Source of the DNA: Billgrantia tianxiuensis
GTDB lineage: Bacteria > Pseudomonadota > Gammaproteobacteria > Pseudomonadales > Halomonadaceae
Assembly (NCBI RefSeq): GCF_009834345.1
Contig: NZ_CP035042.1
Coordinates: 1,178,001-1,242,000 of the forward strand
Length of the DNA: 64,000 nt
Direction: 5' to 3'
Shown: one piece after another, positions 32,802 to 43,420 of the stretch
Position numbering within the stretch: position 1 is the stretch's first letter
Layout of the letters: the number at the start of each line of letters is the position of its first letter
Program-made: the position numbers and the translations under genes
The notes under the pieces: generated by a model
Databases searched by the model: none
Told to the model about the DNA's origin: nothing
The model's input: only the letters and a program-made list of their open reading frames with translations

Positions 32802-33446
32802 TCAGCGTTGGGCTGCGCGCCAGCGCCTGGCCAGGATTGCCAGCTCGACGATGGCTATCAGGATCAAGGCATAGCCGAGCAGCTCGACCATCTCCTCGGC
32901 GGCATTCTTGAAGCTACGCAGGTAGCTCTCCTGCATGATGGCCTGCCACAGGCTCTGGCGGCCGAACAATCGCGAGAACACATAGGTGACCAGCACACCG
33001 CTGGCGAACAGGCCAAAGGAGAAGGTGTTGGCATAATGGCGGAACTCTTCGGCGAACTGATGCCGCCAGCGAACGACCAGGGCCACGCTGGGTAGCGCGA
33101 CCAAGGCGACCAGGACCTTCCAGGTATGACGAGCCACATTCGTGTCGAGCCAGTAGTCCTGCTCACGGATCAAGGAGCTGACCACGAAGGCGAACATGAG
33201 CAAGGTGACCATCGGCAGTGCCCGCTGGACTTGGCGTACGTAGAGCAGCAGGCCGGCACTCGTCGCCAAGGTGGCGCTCTGGGCCAGCTCGACGATGCCA
33301 TATTCGGTGAAGCGACCCTGGTGAAGGTAATGGGCCTCGAAGTAGGCAAGCTGAGCGAGACCGGCGATCAACAGGATATAGAGGCCGGCGCGCAGACAGG
33401 CAATGCCGAAGCCGATTGGCCAGGGATGCTGGGGAGGGGGCGACAT
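32802..33446 (-). CDS. Unrecognised multi-pass membrane protein
   Basis: 214 residues with about six hydrophobic segments (for example LYILLIAGLAQLAYF, LPMVTLLMFAFVVSSLI, VLVALVALPSVALVV, ALILIAIVELAIL). I do not recognise the family and see no catalytic motif. The conserved-looking loop SLIREQDYWLDTNVARHTWK between helices 3 and 4 contains several acidic and aromatic residues. It is flanked by rpoD and a LysR gene, neither of which suggests a function. Confidence 0.7.
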   Translation of the reverse strand: MSPPPQHPWPIGFGIACLRAGLYILLIAGLAQLAYFEAHYLHQGRFTEYGIVELAQSATLATSAGLLLYVRQVQRALPMVTLLMFAFVVSSLIREQDYWLDTNVARHTWKVLVALVALPSVALVVRWRHQFAEEFRHYANTFSFGLFASGVLVTYVFSRLFGRQSLWQAIMQESYLRSFKNAAEEMVELLGYALILIAIVELAILARRWRAAQR

Positions 33447-33543
33447 GGATGGAAGCGCTCATCATGACATACAGAGGTGTATGTTCATTTTAATGACACC
33501 TGGCCATGGCGGCTAGTGCCACGGGTCCCGAGTATTGGCTCTG

Positions 33544-34472
33544 CTAGGTCTGGGTATTGGCTCCGCGCTCGGCTTCCTCCACGATCCAGTCGTGCACTGC
33601 GGCCACCCGGCGATCGTCCAGCGCGCCGCTGGTGTGGACGATGCCGTAGCGTTTGCCGGTGGGGATGCGCGCGGCGAAAGGAGCGATCAAGGTACCTGTC
33701 TTGAGTTCATTGGTGAGCAGCGCTTGGCGAGCGATGGAGACGCCCAGGCCGGCGATGGCTGCCTCCAGCGCCAGCCGGTGGCGGTTGAAGGTATAGCCGC
33801 GTCGCACGTTGAGCGGAGGGGCTTCGATGGCATGCAGGTAGTGCTCCCACTCGGCGTAGGGATGCCCGCCGCGCCAGGCGGTGACGTCATGCAGCAGCGG
33901 ATACCAGGCCAGCTCCTCGGGCGTGACAGCGCTGGCCGGCGTCGCATCAGCGCCGGAGCGCAGACGGGAAAGATCACCTCCTCCATCAGAGGGGTGATGG
34001 CAAATCCCGGGTAGTGGCCATCGTTCAGGTCGATGGCCAGATCGAATTCCCCCTCCCGCAATGACAGGCTGCTGTCCTCGGCCACCACGTGGAGCTCGAT
34101 ATCGGGGAAGCGGGCCTGTAGGCGCGGCAGGCGCGGCATCAGCCACATGCTGAGGAACGCCGGCACACTGCGCAGGCGAATCACGCCGCTCATCACGCCG
34201 CTGCGTAGGCGCTTCACCTCCAGACCGACCGCCTGATAGGCCTCGTCGACCACGGCGGCCAGCCGCTTGCCCTCATCAGTGAGCTCCAGGCGGCGGGGTA
34301 GGCGGCGGAAGAGCCTGAAGCCGAGCCGTTCCTCGAGCTGTTTGATCTGCTGGCTCACCGCGCCGGTGGTGACGTGCAGCTCCTCCGCCGCGCGGGTGAA
34401 GGAGAGGTGGCGGGCGCTGACGGCAAAGACTTTCAGCCAGGCATGGGTCTGGGCATGCAGCAATCGGTTCAT
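33544..34472 (-). CDS. LysR-family regulator, probable sdaA regulator (one-base frameshift in this sequence)
   Basis: About 309 residues after repair. The winged HTH is at residues 15-75 (LSFTRAAEELHVTTGAVSQQ), resembling GcvA/AmpR-type LysR proteins. The substrate domain follows (VIRLRSVPAFLSMWLMPRLP). The frame breaks near 33945; one extra base restores PALM-x-TPASAVTPEELAWYPL. It is divergent from sdaA with a 181-base spacer that contains a 16-bp direct repeat, which fits control of serine deamination; this role is inferred from position. Confidence 0.82.
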
Positions 34473-34584
34473 GGTTTAGTTTTGCTATAGCTCAAAGCAG
34501 TTATTCTCGTTTGCTCATCGTTCCATTCGCCACCAACATAAGATCATCAATGCCCTAAGGCAAACATGTTTTAGCCAAGCTGAT

Positions 34585-34616
34585 CCATAAGCCAGGCATT
34601 CCATAAACCAAGCATG
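34585..34616 (+). repeat. 16-bp direct repeat ahead of sdaA
   Basis: CCATAAGCCAGGCATT (34585-34600) is followed at once by CCATAAACCAAGCATG (34601-34616); 13 of 16 bases match. It lies 38 bases before the sdaA start in the LysR/sdaA divergent region, so it could be a regulator site or a local duplication. Confidence 0.6.
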
Positions 34617-34653
34617 GCATGAAGTGATTGAGCGGCGAGCGACGAGGTGATTC

Positions 34654-36033
34654 ATGGCAATCAGTGTCTTCGATCTGTTCAAGATCGGTATCGGTCCATC
34701 CAGCTCTCATACCGTGGGGCCGATGCGCGCCGCCTACGACTTCGTCCAGGCGTTGCGCGAGGACGGTCTGCTCGAAAGAGTGGCTCGCATCGAGGTCAAG
34801 CTGTTCGGCTCCTTGAGCGCCACCGGCAAGGGGCATGCCACCGACCGTGCCGTGATCATGGGGCTGATGGGCGAACGTCCCGACCGGATCGATCCCGCCA
34901 TCGTGGCGCCTTGCATCGAAGAGCTGCTCGAAGCCAGCACCCTGATGCTCGACGGCCGCCTGGCGATTCCCTTCCTCTGGTCACGTGACATGCAGTGGCA
35001 CGACGAATGCTTGCCCTATCATCCCAACGCCATGACCCTGGTGGCTCACGGCCATGCCGAAACGCTGTGGAGCAACACCTACTATTCGATCGGTGGCGGC
35101 TTCGTCATCGATGAGGCGCAGGCCGAGCGGGGCGAGTTGGACCAGGACAATACCGTGCTGCCCTACGACTTCAATTCGGCAGCCGAGTTGATGGCGCTGT
35201 GCCGCATGCACGACATGCGTATCAGCGAGCTGATGCTGGAGAACGAGAAGGCCTGGCGCAGCGAGCAGGAGGTGCGCGATGGGCTGTGGCAGATCTGGCA
35301 GGCCATGCAAGCTTGTGTACAGCGTGGCCTGGAGCAGGAAGGCATACTTCCCGGTGGGCTCAACGTCAAGCGGCGTGCCGCGTCACTGCATCGCCGCTTG
35401 CTGGCGACGCGCGACGACCAGAGCCTGATCGCCTCCACGTTCGGCGCCATGGACTGGGTCAACGTCTTTGCCCTTGCGGTCAACGAGGAGAATGCAGCCG
35501 GTGGGCGCATGGTGACGGCGCCGACCAACGGGGCTGCCGGTATCATTCCGGCCGTGCTGCACTACTACATGAAGTTCCAACCCGGCGCCTGCGAGCGCGA
35601 CGTGGTGGATTTCCTGCTGGCCGCCGCCGCAGTGGGCATCCTGTGCAAGAAGAACGCTTCTATCTCAGGGGCGGAAGTGGGCTGTCAGGGTGAGGTCGGT
35701 TCGGCTTGCGCCATGGCGGCCGCCGGGCTGGCCGAGGTCATGGGCGGCAGCGTTGCCCAGGTGGAAAACGCCGCCGAGATCGGCTTGGAGCACAACCTCG
35801 GGCTGACCTGCGATCCGGTGGGCGGCCTGGTCCAGGTGCCCTGCATCGAGCGCAACGCCATCGCTTCGGTCAAGGCGATCAACGCAGCACAGATGTCGCT
35901 GCGTGGTGATGGAGAGCATTTCATCTCCCTCGACAAGGCGATCCGCACCATGCGCGACACTGGGCGCGACATGCAAGACAAGTACAAGGAAACCTCACGC
36001 GGCGGCCTTGCGGTCAACGCCATCGAATGCTGA
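34654..36033 (+). CDS. sdaA: L-serine ammonia-lyase, single-chain iron-sulfur type
   Basis: Deaminates L-serine to pyruvate and ammonia using a [4Fe-4S] cluster. 459 residues: an N-terminal beta domain with [14 protein letters not shown] and a C-terminal alpha domain with [16 protein letters not shown]344, C386 and C397 match the three cluster ligands of the Legionella enzyme. The protein ends exactly in a cysteine (C459, VNAIEC), as in type 2 enzymes whose C-terminal Cys folds back into the active site as a fourth ligand. A clear terminator follows. Probably controlled by the divergent LysR gene. Confidence 0.95.
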   Translation: MAISVFDLFKIGIGPSSSHTVGPMRAAYDFVQALREDGLLERVARIEVKLFGSLSATGKGHATDRAVIMGLMGERPDRIDPAIVAPCIEELLEASTLMLDGRLAIPFLWSRDMQWHDECLPYHPNAMTLVAHGHAETLWSNTYYSIGGGFVIDEAQAERGELDQDNTVLPYDFNSAAELMALCRMHDMRISELMLENEKAWRSEQEVRDGLWQIWQAMQACVQRGLEQEGILPGGLNVKRRAASLHRRLLATRDDQSLIASTFGAMDWVNVFALAVNEENAAGGRMVTAPTNGAAGIIPAVLHYYMKFQPGACERDVVDFLLAAAAVGILCKKNASISGAEVGCQGEVGSACAMAAAGLAEVMGGSVAQVENAAEIGLEHNLGLTCDPVGGLVQVPCIERNAIASVKAINAAQMSLRGDGEHFISLDKAIRTMRDTGRDMQDKYKETSRGGLAVNAIEC

Positions 36034-36079
36034 AAACGGCAGGGTGGCGCTAGCCACCAAGCCGGGTCCTCCCTCTCGA

Positions 36080-36107
36080 CGCGATGCCTTGGCGGCATCG
36101 CGTTTTT
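36080..36107 (+). terminator. Intrinsic terminator after sdaA
   Basis: CGCGATGCC (36080-36088) pairs perfectly with GGCATCGCG (36094-36102) across a five-base loop, followed by TTTTT. It ends sdaA transcription 47 bases after the stop. Confidence 0.92.
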
Positions 36108-36197
36108 CGTTCGCAAGCTACTGAAGTGGCGGTGTCTCTACGCCATTGGTCGAGTTCGACCCTTCGGCTATTGCTCCGCGGGATTGTCTCCTCTAGC

Positions 36198-36211
36198 TTA
36201 CGTTAACGTAA
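36198..36211. promoter_or_regulatory. Perfect 14-bp palindrome, probable operator of the ABC importer
   Basis: TTACGTTAACGTAA is its own reverse complement and lies 97 bases before the first ABC gene. From memory it resembles the palindromic boxes of MerR-type LiuR, the branched-chain amino acid catabolism regulator of many proteobacteria. The transporter type fits that idea, but no regulator gene is in the window. Confidence 0.6.
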
Positions 36212-36307
36212 AGGTTAGAAGTCCGGGCGAGGCCAAGCCAGCCATCGCCTTCACGACAACGACAACAATCAGCATGGATCGCCACGGCGATCCAGAGAGG
36301 ACGTCTC

Positions 36308-37081
36308 ATGACCCAGGAGTTCATACTGGAAACTCGCGGGTTGACCAAGCAGTTCCGCGGCTTTACCGCTGTGGACGACGTCAACCTGCAGGTCCGGGAG
36401 GGGCATATTCACGCCTTGATCGGCCCCAATGGCGCCGGCAAGACGACCGTCTTCAATCTCCTTACCAAGTTCCTGCCACCGACCCGGGGCGAGATTCTCT
36501 ACCGGGGCAAGCCGATCACCGGCATGAAGGCCAACGAGATCGCTCGCATGGGCATGGTGCGTTCCTTCCAGATCTCGGCGGTGTTCGCCCACATGACCGC
36601 GCTGGAAAACGTGCGAGTGGCGCTGCAGCGCCCAATCGGCACATCGTTTCATTTCTGGAAATCCGAGCGAACCCTCGAACATCTCAATGAGCGGGCCGTC
36701 GAGCTGCTAGACGAGGTAGGCCTGCGCGATTATGCCGATGTGCTGACCGTGGAGATGCCCTATGGGCGCAAGCGTGCCCTGGAAGTGGCGACCACCCTGG
36801 CCATGAACCCAACCTTGATGCTGCTCGACGAGCCGACCCAGGGCATGGGCGCGGAGGACGTCGATCGTATCGTCGAGCTGATCCGGCGCGTGGCCAAGGG
36901 GCGTACGGTGCTGATGGTGGAGCACAATCTCAGCGTGGTGAGCCGGCTGTGCGACCGAATTACCGTGCTGGCTCGCGGTGCGGTGCTGGCGGAGGGTGAC
37001 TATGAGACGGTTTCCGCCGACCCGCGGGTACGGGAAGCCTACATGGGCAGCGAAGCTGCGACAGAGGAGGCCCGCGCATGA
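36308..37081 (+). CDS. Branched-chain-amino-acid-type ABC transporter ATP-binding protein (LivG-like)
   Basis: 257-residue ATPase of the HAAT family. Walker A is GPNGAGKTT (about residue 40); Walker B is LMLLDEPTQGMG. The ABC signature region reads MPYGRKRALEVATTLA, a divergent form (PYGRKRALE) usual for LivG/UrtD proteins. First gene of a five-gene importer operon; its stop overlaps the next ATPase by four bases. Confidence 0.9.
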   Translation: MTQEFILETRGLTKQFRGFTAVDDVNLQVREGHIHALIGPNGAGKTTVFNLLTKFLPPTRGEILYRGKPITGMKANEIARMGMVRSFQISAVFAHMTALENVRVALQRPIGTSFHFWKSERTLEHLNERAVELLDEVGLRDYADVLTVEMPYGRKRALEVATTLAMNPTLMLLDEPTQGMGAEDVDRIVELIRRVAKGRTVLMVEHNLSVVSRLCDRITVLARGAVLAEGDYETVSADPRVREAYMGSEAATEEARA

Positions 37082-37829
37082 ACCAGGTGGTCGAACAGCC
37101 GACGCGTCCCGAATATCGGGACCACGACGGCGCTGAAATGCTGCGTATTCGCGACCTGCATGCCTTCTATGGCGAATCGCACATCCTGCATGGGGTCGAT
37201 CTGGAGGTGCGCCGCGGCGAGCTGGTCACCCTGCTGGGGCGCAACGGCGCCGGACGCAGCACCACGCTTAAGGCAATCATGAGCATGGTGGGGCGACGTA
37301 CCGGCTCGATCATGATCAACGGTACCGAGACCATCGGTATCAAGCCCCACCGTATCCCACGGCTGGGGATCGGCTACTGCCCGAGGAGCGCGGGATCTTT
37401 GCCAGCCTCGACGTGGAGGAGAATCTTCTGCTGCCGCCCACGGTGCGCTCGGGTGGGATGTCGATCGACGAAATCTACGAGATGTTCCCCAATCTCTACG
37501 AACGCCGCCGTAGCCAGGGCACGCGCCTTTCCGGCGGCGAGCAGCAGATGCTGGCCATGGCTCGCATTCTGCGCACCGGAGCGCGGATGCTGCTGCTCGA
37601 CGAGATCACCGAAGGCTTGGCGCCGGTCATCGTGCAGAAGCTTGGCGAGGTTCTCGTCAAGCTGCGCGACCGTGGCATGACCATCGTGCTGGTGGAACAG
37701 AACTTCCGTTTCGCCGCGCCGCTGGCCGACCGTCACTACGTCATGGAGCATGGGCGAATCGTCGAGGAAATCAGTGCCGCCGAGCTGCCATCCAAGCGCG
37801 ACCACCTGAATTCCCTGCTGGGCGTCTAG
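37078..37829 (+). CDS. ABC transporter ATP-binding protein, LivF-like (one-base frameshift in this sequence)
   Basis: Second ATPase of the importer, about 250 residues after repair. The frame breaks at CCC 37380-37382; one extra base restores GYCPEERGIFASLDVEENLL. The signature is LSGGEQQMLAMARIL and Walker B is MLLLDEITEGLAP. Walker A reads GRNGAGRST: the usual lysine is arginine (R60). This R form occurs in some LivF-like proteins as far as I recall. The N-terminal 20 residues (with YRDHDGAEML) extend beyond the usual LivF start. Confidence 0.86.
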
Positions 37830-38007
37830 CCGCTTGGCCTGAGGAACACGGCACGCCCTGCTACGAACAGGCGAGCCATTACCCATCCGCACCTAGCGGA
37901 ACATAAGAAGCACAACAGCACGACATTGTTCTCGTAACCACAACCAAGCGCGTCCTTGCAGGGTGCGTGACAACAACAAACTGCCCGACTGGGCTATGGA
38001 GACGGAA

Positions 38008-39228
38008 ATGACCTTCATCAAGAAGACTCTCGCCAGCAGCATTGCCATTGCCGCCACCGCCGCCATGGCGACTGCCGCCCAGGCGGAGATCAGCGATGGT
38101 GCCGTGCGCATCGGCTATCTGGCCGACATGTCCGGCACTTATCGCGACCTGGCTGGGCCGGGCGGCCTGGAGGCGCTGCGCATGGCGGTCGAGGACTTCG
38201 GCGGCAGCGTCAACGGGGCGCCGATCGAGGTGTTCAGCGCCGACGACCGTAACAGCGCCGACGTGGGCGCCAATACCGTTCGCGAGTGGGTGGATCAGCG
38301 CAGCGTCGACCTGGTCGCCGGCATGGTGGCTTCTTCGGTGACCATCGCCGTGACCAATGTGCTCGAGGCCAACGACAAGCTGGGGATCGTGTCCGGCTCT
38401 GCGGCTTCCAGCATCACCAACGAGCACTGTACTCCGAATCACATCCACTGGGTCTATGACACCTATCCGCTGGCCAACGGCACCGCCAGGGCGGTCGTCG
38501 AGCAGGGCGGTGACACTTGGTTCATGCTCACTGCCGACTATGCCTTCGGCCATGCGCTCGAGGCCGACGTCTCCAAGGTAGTGGAGGAGAATGGCGGCCA
38601 GATCGTCGGTGGCGTGCGTCATCCGTTCCCCACCGATGACTTCTCTTCCTACATTCTCCAGGCCCAGGGCTCCGGAGCCGAAATCATCGGCCTGGCCAAT
38701 GCCGGGGCCGATACCGTCAACGCCATCAATACCGCCAGCCAGTTCGGCGTGGTGGAAGCCGGTCAGCAGCTCGCCGGCCTGTTGGTGTTCCTCAACGACG
38801 TTCATGCCATGGGGCTCGAGGCGACCCAGGGCCTGCTGCTGACCACTGGCTGGTACTGGAACATGGACGACGAGTCCCGTGAGTGGGCCGAGCGCTATTA
38901 CGAGCGGGTGGGCCGCATGCCGACCATGGTCCAGGCCGGCATCTACTCCAGTACCATGCATTATCTGGAGGCCGTTCAGGCCACCGGCAGCGACGACACT
39001 CAGACGGTGCGTGAGCACATGATGCGCCAGCCAATCCACGATTTCTTCGCCCGCAACGGTCGTATTCGCGAAGACGGCCGCATGGTGCACGACATGTACC
39101 TGGCGCGAGTGAAGTCGCCGGACGCTTCCACCCACGAGTGGGACCTCTATGAGATCCTGACTTCCATTCCCGCCGAAGAGGCCTACCGCCCGCTTTCGGA
39201 GAGCCAGTGCAAGCTGGTGCAGAACTGA
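38008..39228 (+). CDS. ABC transporter substrate-binding protein (HAAT/urea-amide type)
   Basis: 406-residue periplasmic receptor with a signal peptide ending TAAQA-E. The type I periplasmic-binding fold begins VRIGYLADMSGTYRDLAGPG. GVRHPFPTDDFSSYILQAQGSG and AIYSS-like C-terminal regions fit the amino acid/amide receptor family. The ligand cannot be read from sequence; branched-chain amino acids, amides or aromatic acids are possible. The start at 38008 has GGAG (37998-38001) six bases upstream. The 178-base spacer before it may carry its own promoter. Confidence 0.86.
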   Translation: MTFIKKTLASSIAIAATAAMATAAQAEISDGAVRIGYLADMSGTYRDLAGPGGLEALRMAVEDFGGSVNGAPIEVFSADDRNSADVGANTVREWVDQRSVDLVAGMVASSVTIAVTNVLEANDKLGIVSGSAASSITNEHCTPNHIHWVYDTYPLANGTARAVVEQGGDTWFMLTADYAFGHALEADVSKVVEENGGQIVGGVRHPFPTDDFSSYILQAQGSGAEIIGLANAGADTVNAINTASQFGVVEAGQQLAGLLVFLNDVHAMGLEATQGLLLTTGWYWNMDDESREWAERYYERVGRMPTMVQAGIYSSTMHYLEAVQATGSDDTQTVREHMMRQPIHDFFARNGRIREDGRMVHDMYLARVKSPDASTHEWDLYEILTSIPAEEAYRPLSESQCKLVQN

Positions 39229-39288
39229 AGCACGCACGATTGGCGGCGGCCGTGGCCGCCGCCCCTCTGACGGCGAGGAGAACCTGAC

Positions 39289-40176
39289 ATGACGATGATA
39301 TTCGGCGTGCCGTTGGCGGTGTTCATGGGCCAGCTTCTGTTGGGTCTGATCAACGGCGCCTTCTACGCCCTGCTGAGCCTCGGGCTGGCAGTGATCTTCG
39401 GCCTGCTGAAGATCGTCAACTTCGCCCACGGAGCCATGTACATGCTGGGGGCGTTCGCCACGCTGCTGGGCATGCGCTACCTGGGCATCAACTACTGGGC
39501 GGCATTGTTTCTGGCGCCGCTGGCGGTGGGCCTGTTCGGCATGGTGATCGAGCGAGTCCTGTTGCGCCGCATCGGCCATCTCGACCATCTCTATGGCCTG
39601 CTGTTGACCTTCGGCCTGGCTCTTATCTTCGAGGGTTCGCTGGTAAATTTCTTCGGCGTGTCCGGGGCGCGCTACCCGACCCCTGAACTGCTGCAGGGCG
39701 GTTATCAGACCGGCTTCATGTTCCTGCCCAAGTACCGCGCTTGGGTATTGCTGGCCGCCGTCGTCGTGTGCTTCGCCACCTGGTACATGATCGAGCGCAC
39801 ACGGCTCGGCGCCTACCTGCGGGCCGGCACCGAGAATCCGGCGCTGATGCAGGCCTTCGGCGTCAACGTGCCGTTGCTGGTCACGCTGACCTACGGCTTC
39901 GGTGTGGCGTTGGCCGCCTTTGCCGGGGTGCTGGCCGCACCGCTCTATCCGGTTTCGCCGACCATGGGCTCCAACCTGCTGATCGTGGTCTTCGCCGTGG
40001 TGGTCATTGGCGGCATGGGCTCGATATTGGGTGCCATCGTCACCGGGTTGGCGATGGGGCTGATCGAAGGCCTGACCAAGGTGTATTACCCAGAGGCGGC
40101 CAATACCGTGATCTTCCTGGTGATGATCCTGGTGCTGCTGCTCAGACCCGCCGGACTCTTCGGCAAGGAGGCATGA
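39289..40176 (+). CDS. ABC transporter permease, LivH-like
   Basis: 295-residue inner-membrane permease. INGAFYALLSLGLAVIFGLL and KIVNFAHGAMYMLGAF at the N-terminus are typical of LivH/UrtB, and VVIGGMGSILGAIVTGLAMG is the cytoplasmic loop that meets the ATPase. It forms a heteromer with the next gene product. Confidence 0.93.
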   Translation: MTMIFGVPLAVFMGQLLLGLINGAFYALLSLGLAVIFGLLKIVNFAHGAMYMLGAFATLLGMRYLGINYWAALFLAPLAVGLFGMVIERVLLRRIGHLDHLYGLLLTFGLALIFEGSLVNFFGVSGARYPTPELLQGGYQTGFMFLPKYRAWVLLAAVVVCFATWYMIERTRLGAYLRAGTENPALMQAFGVNVPLLVTLTYGFGVALAAFAGVLAAPLYPVSPTMGSNLLIVVFAVVVIGGMGSILGAIVTGLAMGLIEGLTKVYYPEAANTVIFLVMILVLLLRPAGLFGKEA

Positions 40177-40180
40177 CGAC

Positions 40181-41164
40181 ATGGCCACGACTCAGACCCT
40201 GACCCCGTCGATGAAGCGCGAGCGTCGCGCCAGCCTGCGTCGCAACGTCTTCTATCTGGTACTGATCGCCATCGGCCTGATAGCGCCCTTTGTCGCCTAT
40301 CCGGTGTTCCTGATGAAGGTGCTGTGCTTCGCCCTGTTCGCCTGTGCCTTCAATCTGCTGCTGGGGTACGCCGGCCTGCTTTCCTTCGGTCATGCGGCGT
40401 TCCTGGCGACCGGGGGCTACGTGACCGGTTATCTGCTGGCAAGCTATCCGGCGCTGACCCCCGAGCTGGGGATTCTGATCGGTACGGCCGCGGCCGTGGT
40501 GCTGGGTGCCGTCTTCGGCGCACTGTCGATTCGCCGCCAGGGCATCTACTTCGCCATGGTCACGCTGGCCCTGGCGCAGCTGATGTTCTTCTTCTACATC
40601 CAGGCGCCCTTCACCGGCGGCGAGGATGGCCTGCACGGGGTCCCGCGCGGACACCTGCTTGGCATCGTCGACCTGCGCAGCAACCTGGCCATGTACTACT
40701 TCGTCTTCGCCGTGTTCCTGTTCGGTTTTGCCCTGATCCAGCGCACCGTGCATTCACCGTTCGGCCAAGTGCTCAAGGCGATCCGGGAGAACGAGCCGCG
40801 GGCCGTATCGCTCGGCTATAACGTCGATGCCTACAAGCTGGTGGCATTCATCCTTTCGGCCGGTCTGGCCGGCCTGGCCGGTTCCACCAAGACCGTGGTG
40901 TTCCAGCTCGCCTCGCTCACCGATGCGCATTGGCACATGTCCGGCGAAGTGATCCTGATGACGCTGCTGGGTGGAGTGGGGACGCTCTTCGGCCCGGTGG
41001 TGGGCGCGGGGCTGGTGGTGAGCCTGCAGCACTTGCTGGCGCAGTCGCCGCTGGGCAACTGGGTCGGCCCTATTCTCGGTGCCATCTTCGTGATCTGTGT
41101 GCTCAGCTTCCGCAGCGGCATCGTGGGTGAGGCGATGAAGATGTACCGCAAGAACTTCAAGTGA
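40181..41164 (+). CDS. ABC transporter permease, LivM-like
   Basis: 327-residue permease, partner of the LivH-like protein. AFNLLLGYAGLLSFGHAAFL is the LivM hallmark; GVGTLFGPVVGAGLVVSLQH is the coupling loop. It starts four bases after the previous stop. An intrinsic terminator follows directly, closing the operon ATPase-ATPase-receptor-permease-permease. Confidence 0.93.
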   Translation: MATTQTLTPSMKRERRASLRRNVFYLVLIAIGLIAPFVAYPVFLMKVLCFALFACAFNLLLGYAGLLSFGHAAFLATGGYVTGYLLASYPALTPELGILIGTAAAVVLGAVFGALSIRRQGIYFAMVTLALAQLMFFFYIQAPFTGGEDGLHGVPRGHLLGIVDLRSNLAMYYFVFAVFLFGFALIQRTVHSPFGQVLKAIRENEPRAVSLGYNVDAYKLVAFILSAGLAGLAGSTKTVVFQLASLTDAHWHMSGEVILMTLLGGVGTLFGPVVGAGLVVSLQHLLAQSPLGNWVGPILGAIFVICVLSFRSGIVGEAMKMYRKNFK

Positions 41165-41187
41165 GGACGTCGGCAAGGCCTCTTCCT

Positions 41188-41211
41188 GGCGCCCTTCGGG
41201 GCGCCTTTTTT
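41188..41211 (+). terminator. Intrinsic terminator between convergent operons
   Basis: GGCGCCC (41188-41194), TTCG loop, GGGCGCC (41199-41205), then TTTTTT to 41211. The stop of the minus-strand LysR gene begins at 41213, so the T run touches that gene's end. Confidence 0.93.
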
Positions 41212-42116
41212 CATTCCACGGTAGAGCTACAGGCCTGCTCCAGCCGGGCGGGGAGATGTTCCACCAGGTAATCGACGAACTGGCGTACCTTGGCGGCATG
41301 CTGGCGGTGTCGTGGCATGACCGCCCACACCCCCGCATCGCGGCACTGGAAGCGTGTGAGTACCGCGGTCAAATTGCCGTTAGCGAGATAGGGCATGACG
41401 TAGTAGTCGGGCAGCTGTGCCAGCCCCAGCCCCTTGAGTGCGGCATCGAGCAGGGCGGGACCCGAGTTGGCCTGCCATGGCCCCTGCACGCGAACCTCGC
41501 GGTGCAGGCCATCAATGTCGAAGCGCCAGACATCGCGCGAGCCGATCAGGCAACGATGGTGAACCAGTTCCGCGATCGAATGGGGCTGCGACACACCCTG
41601 GAAGTAGTCGGGGGAGGCGACGACGAATTCGCGCCGTTCGCACAGGCGGCGCGCTATCAGTGATGAGTCCTGCAGGGTGCCCATGCGAATGACCACATCG
41701 TAGCCTTCGTCGATCACATCCACCTGGCGGTTGGTCAGGTGCAGGCGCATCTCGAGCTGGGGATGCAGGCGCAGGAAGTCGTTGACCAGTGGCGCTAGGA
41801 AGCGCTCGCCGAAAGTGGTGGCGCAACTGAGCCGTAGCACCCCGTGGGGCCGCTCCTGCAAACTCTGCAGGGCGGTTTCGGCCTCGCGAAAGCCATCCAG
41901 AAGTTCGCGGCAGCGCGCATAATAACGTTCGCCAGCATCAGTGAGATGAATCTGGCGCGTGGTTCGATAGAGCAAGGGCAGCCCCAGCTCCTGTTCGAGT
42001 TGAGCTACCTGACGACTGATGTGGGAATTGGATACTTGAAGCTGGCGTGCGGCCGCGGCGAAGGTGCCGAGCCGGACCACTTCCACGAAGGCTTCGATGC
42101 CGTCCCAGTGAGCCAT
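41211..42116 (-). CDS. LysR-family regulator divergent from frmA
   Basis: 301 residues. The HTH is VRLGTFAAAARQLQVSNSHI (residues 14-33), followed by SRQVAQLEQELGLPLLYRTT; the effector domain begins GVLRLSCATTFGERFLAPLV. It resembles the CrgA/DsdC-like group in which the first half is well conserved. The divergent position before frmA-fghA suggests control of formaldehyde detoxification, as LysR genes often sit beside frmA in pseudomonads and relatives. Confidence 0.9.
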   Translation of the reverse strand: MAHWDGIEAFVEVVRLGTFAAAARQLQVSNSHISRQVAQLEQELGLPLLYRTTRQIHLTDAGERYYARCRELLDGFREAETALQSLQERPHGVLRLSCATTFGERFLAPLVNDFLRLHPQLEMRLHLTNRQVDVIDEGYDVVIRMGTLQDSSLIARRLCERREFVVASPDYFQGVSQPHSIAELVHHRCLIGSRDVWRFDIDGLHREVRVQGPWQANSGPALLDAALKGLGLAQLPDYYVMPYLANGNLTAVLTRFQCRDAGVWAVMPRHRQHAAKVRQFVDYLVEHLPARLEQACSSTVE

Positions 42117-42185
42117 TGGCGCCTCATCGTTGCACAGCTGAAATAATGTTGTGTCGTCGTTTCCCTATCATCATAACGTTGCGCG

Positions 42186-43347
<1,162 letters not shown>

Positions 43348-43420
43348 TAGGCGCCTGGCACCTCGCGATATGAGGCGTGACGGCGGCTACGCACAGGGAG
43401 CTGCCTACAAATTGCCGTTC

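Noticed and set aside
33544..34146. A second LysR-domain gene next to the first
   Set aside because: It is the C-terminal half of the same LysR protein in a shifted frame.
37879..40188. 769-codon open frame on the minus strand opposite the ABC receptor and permease genes
   Set aside because: It is the exact mirror of well-identified genes in GC-rich DNA, and its translation is His/Gln/Gly-rich with no family features.
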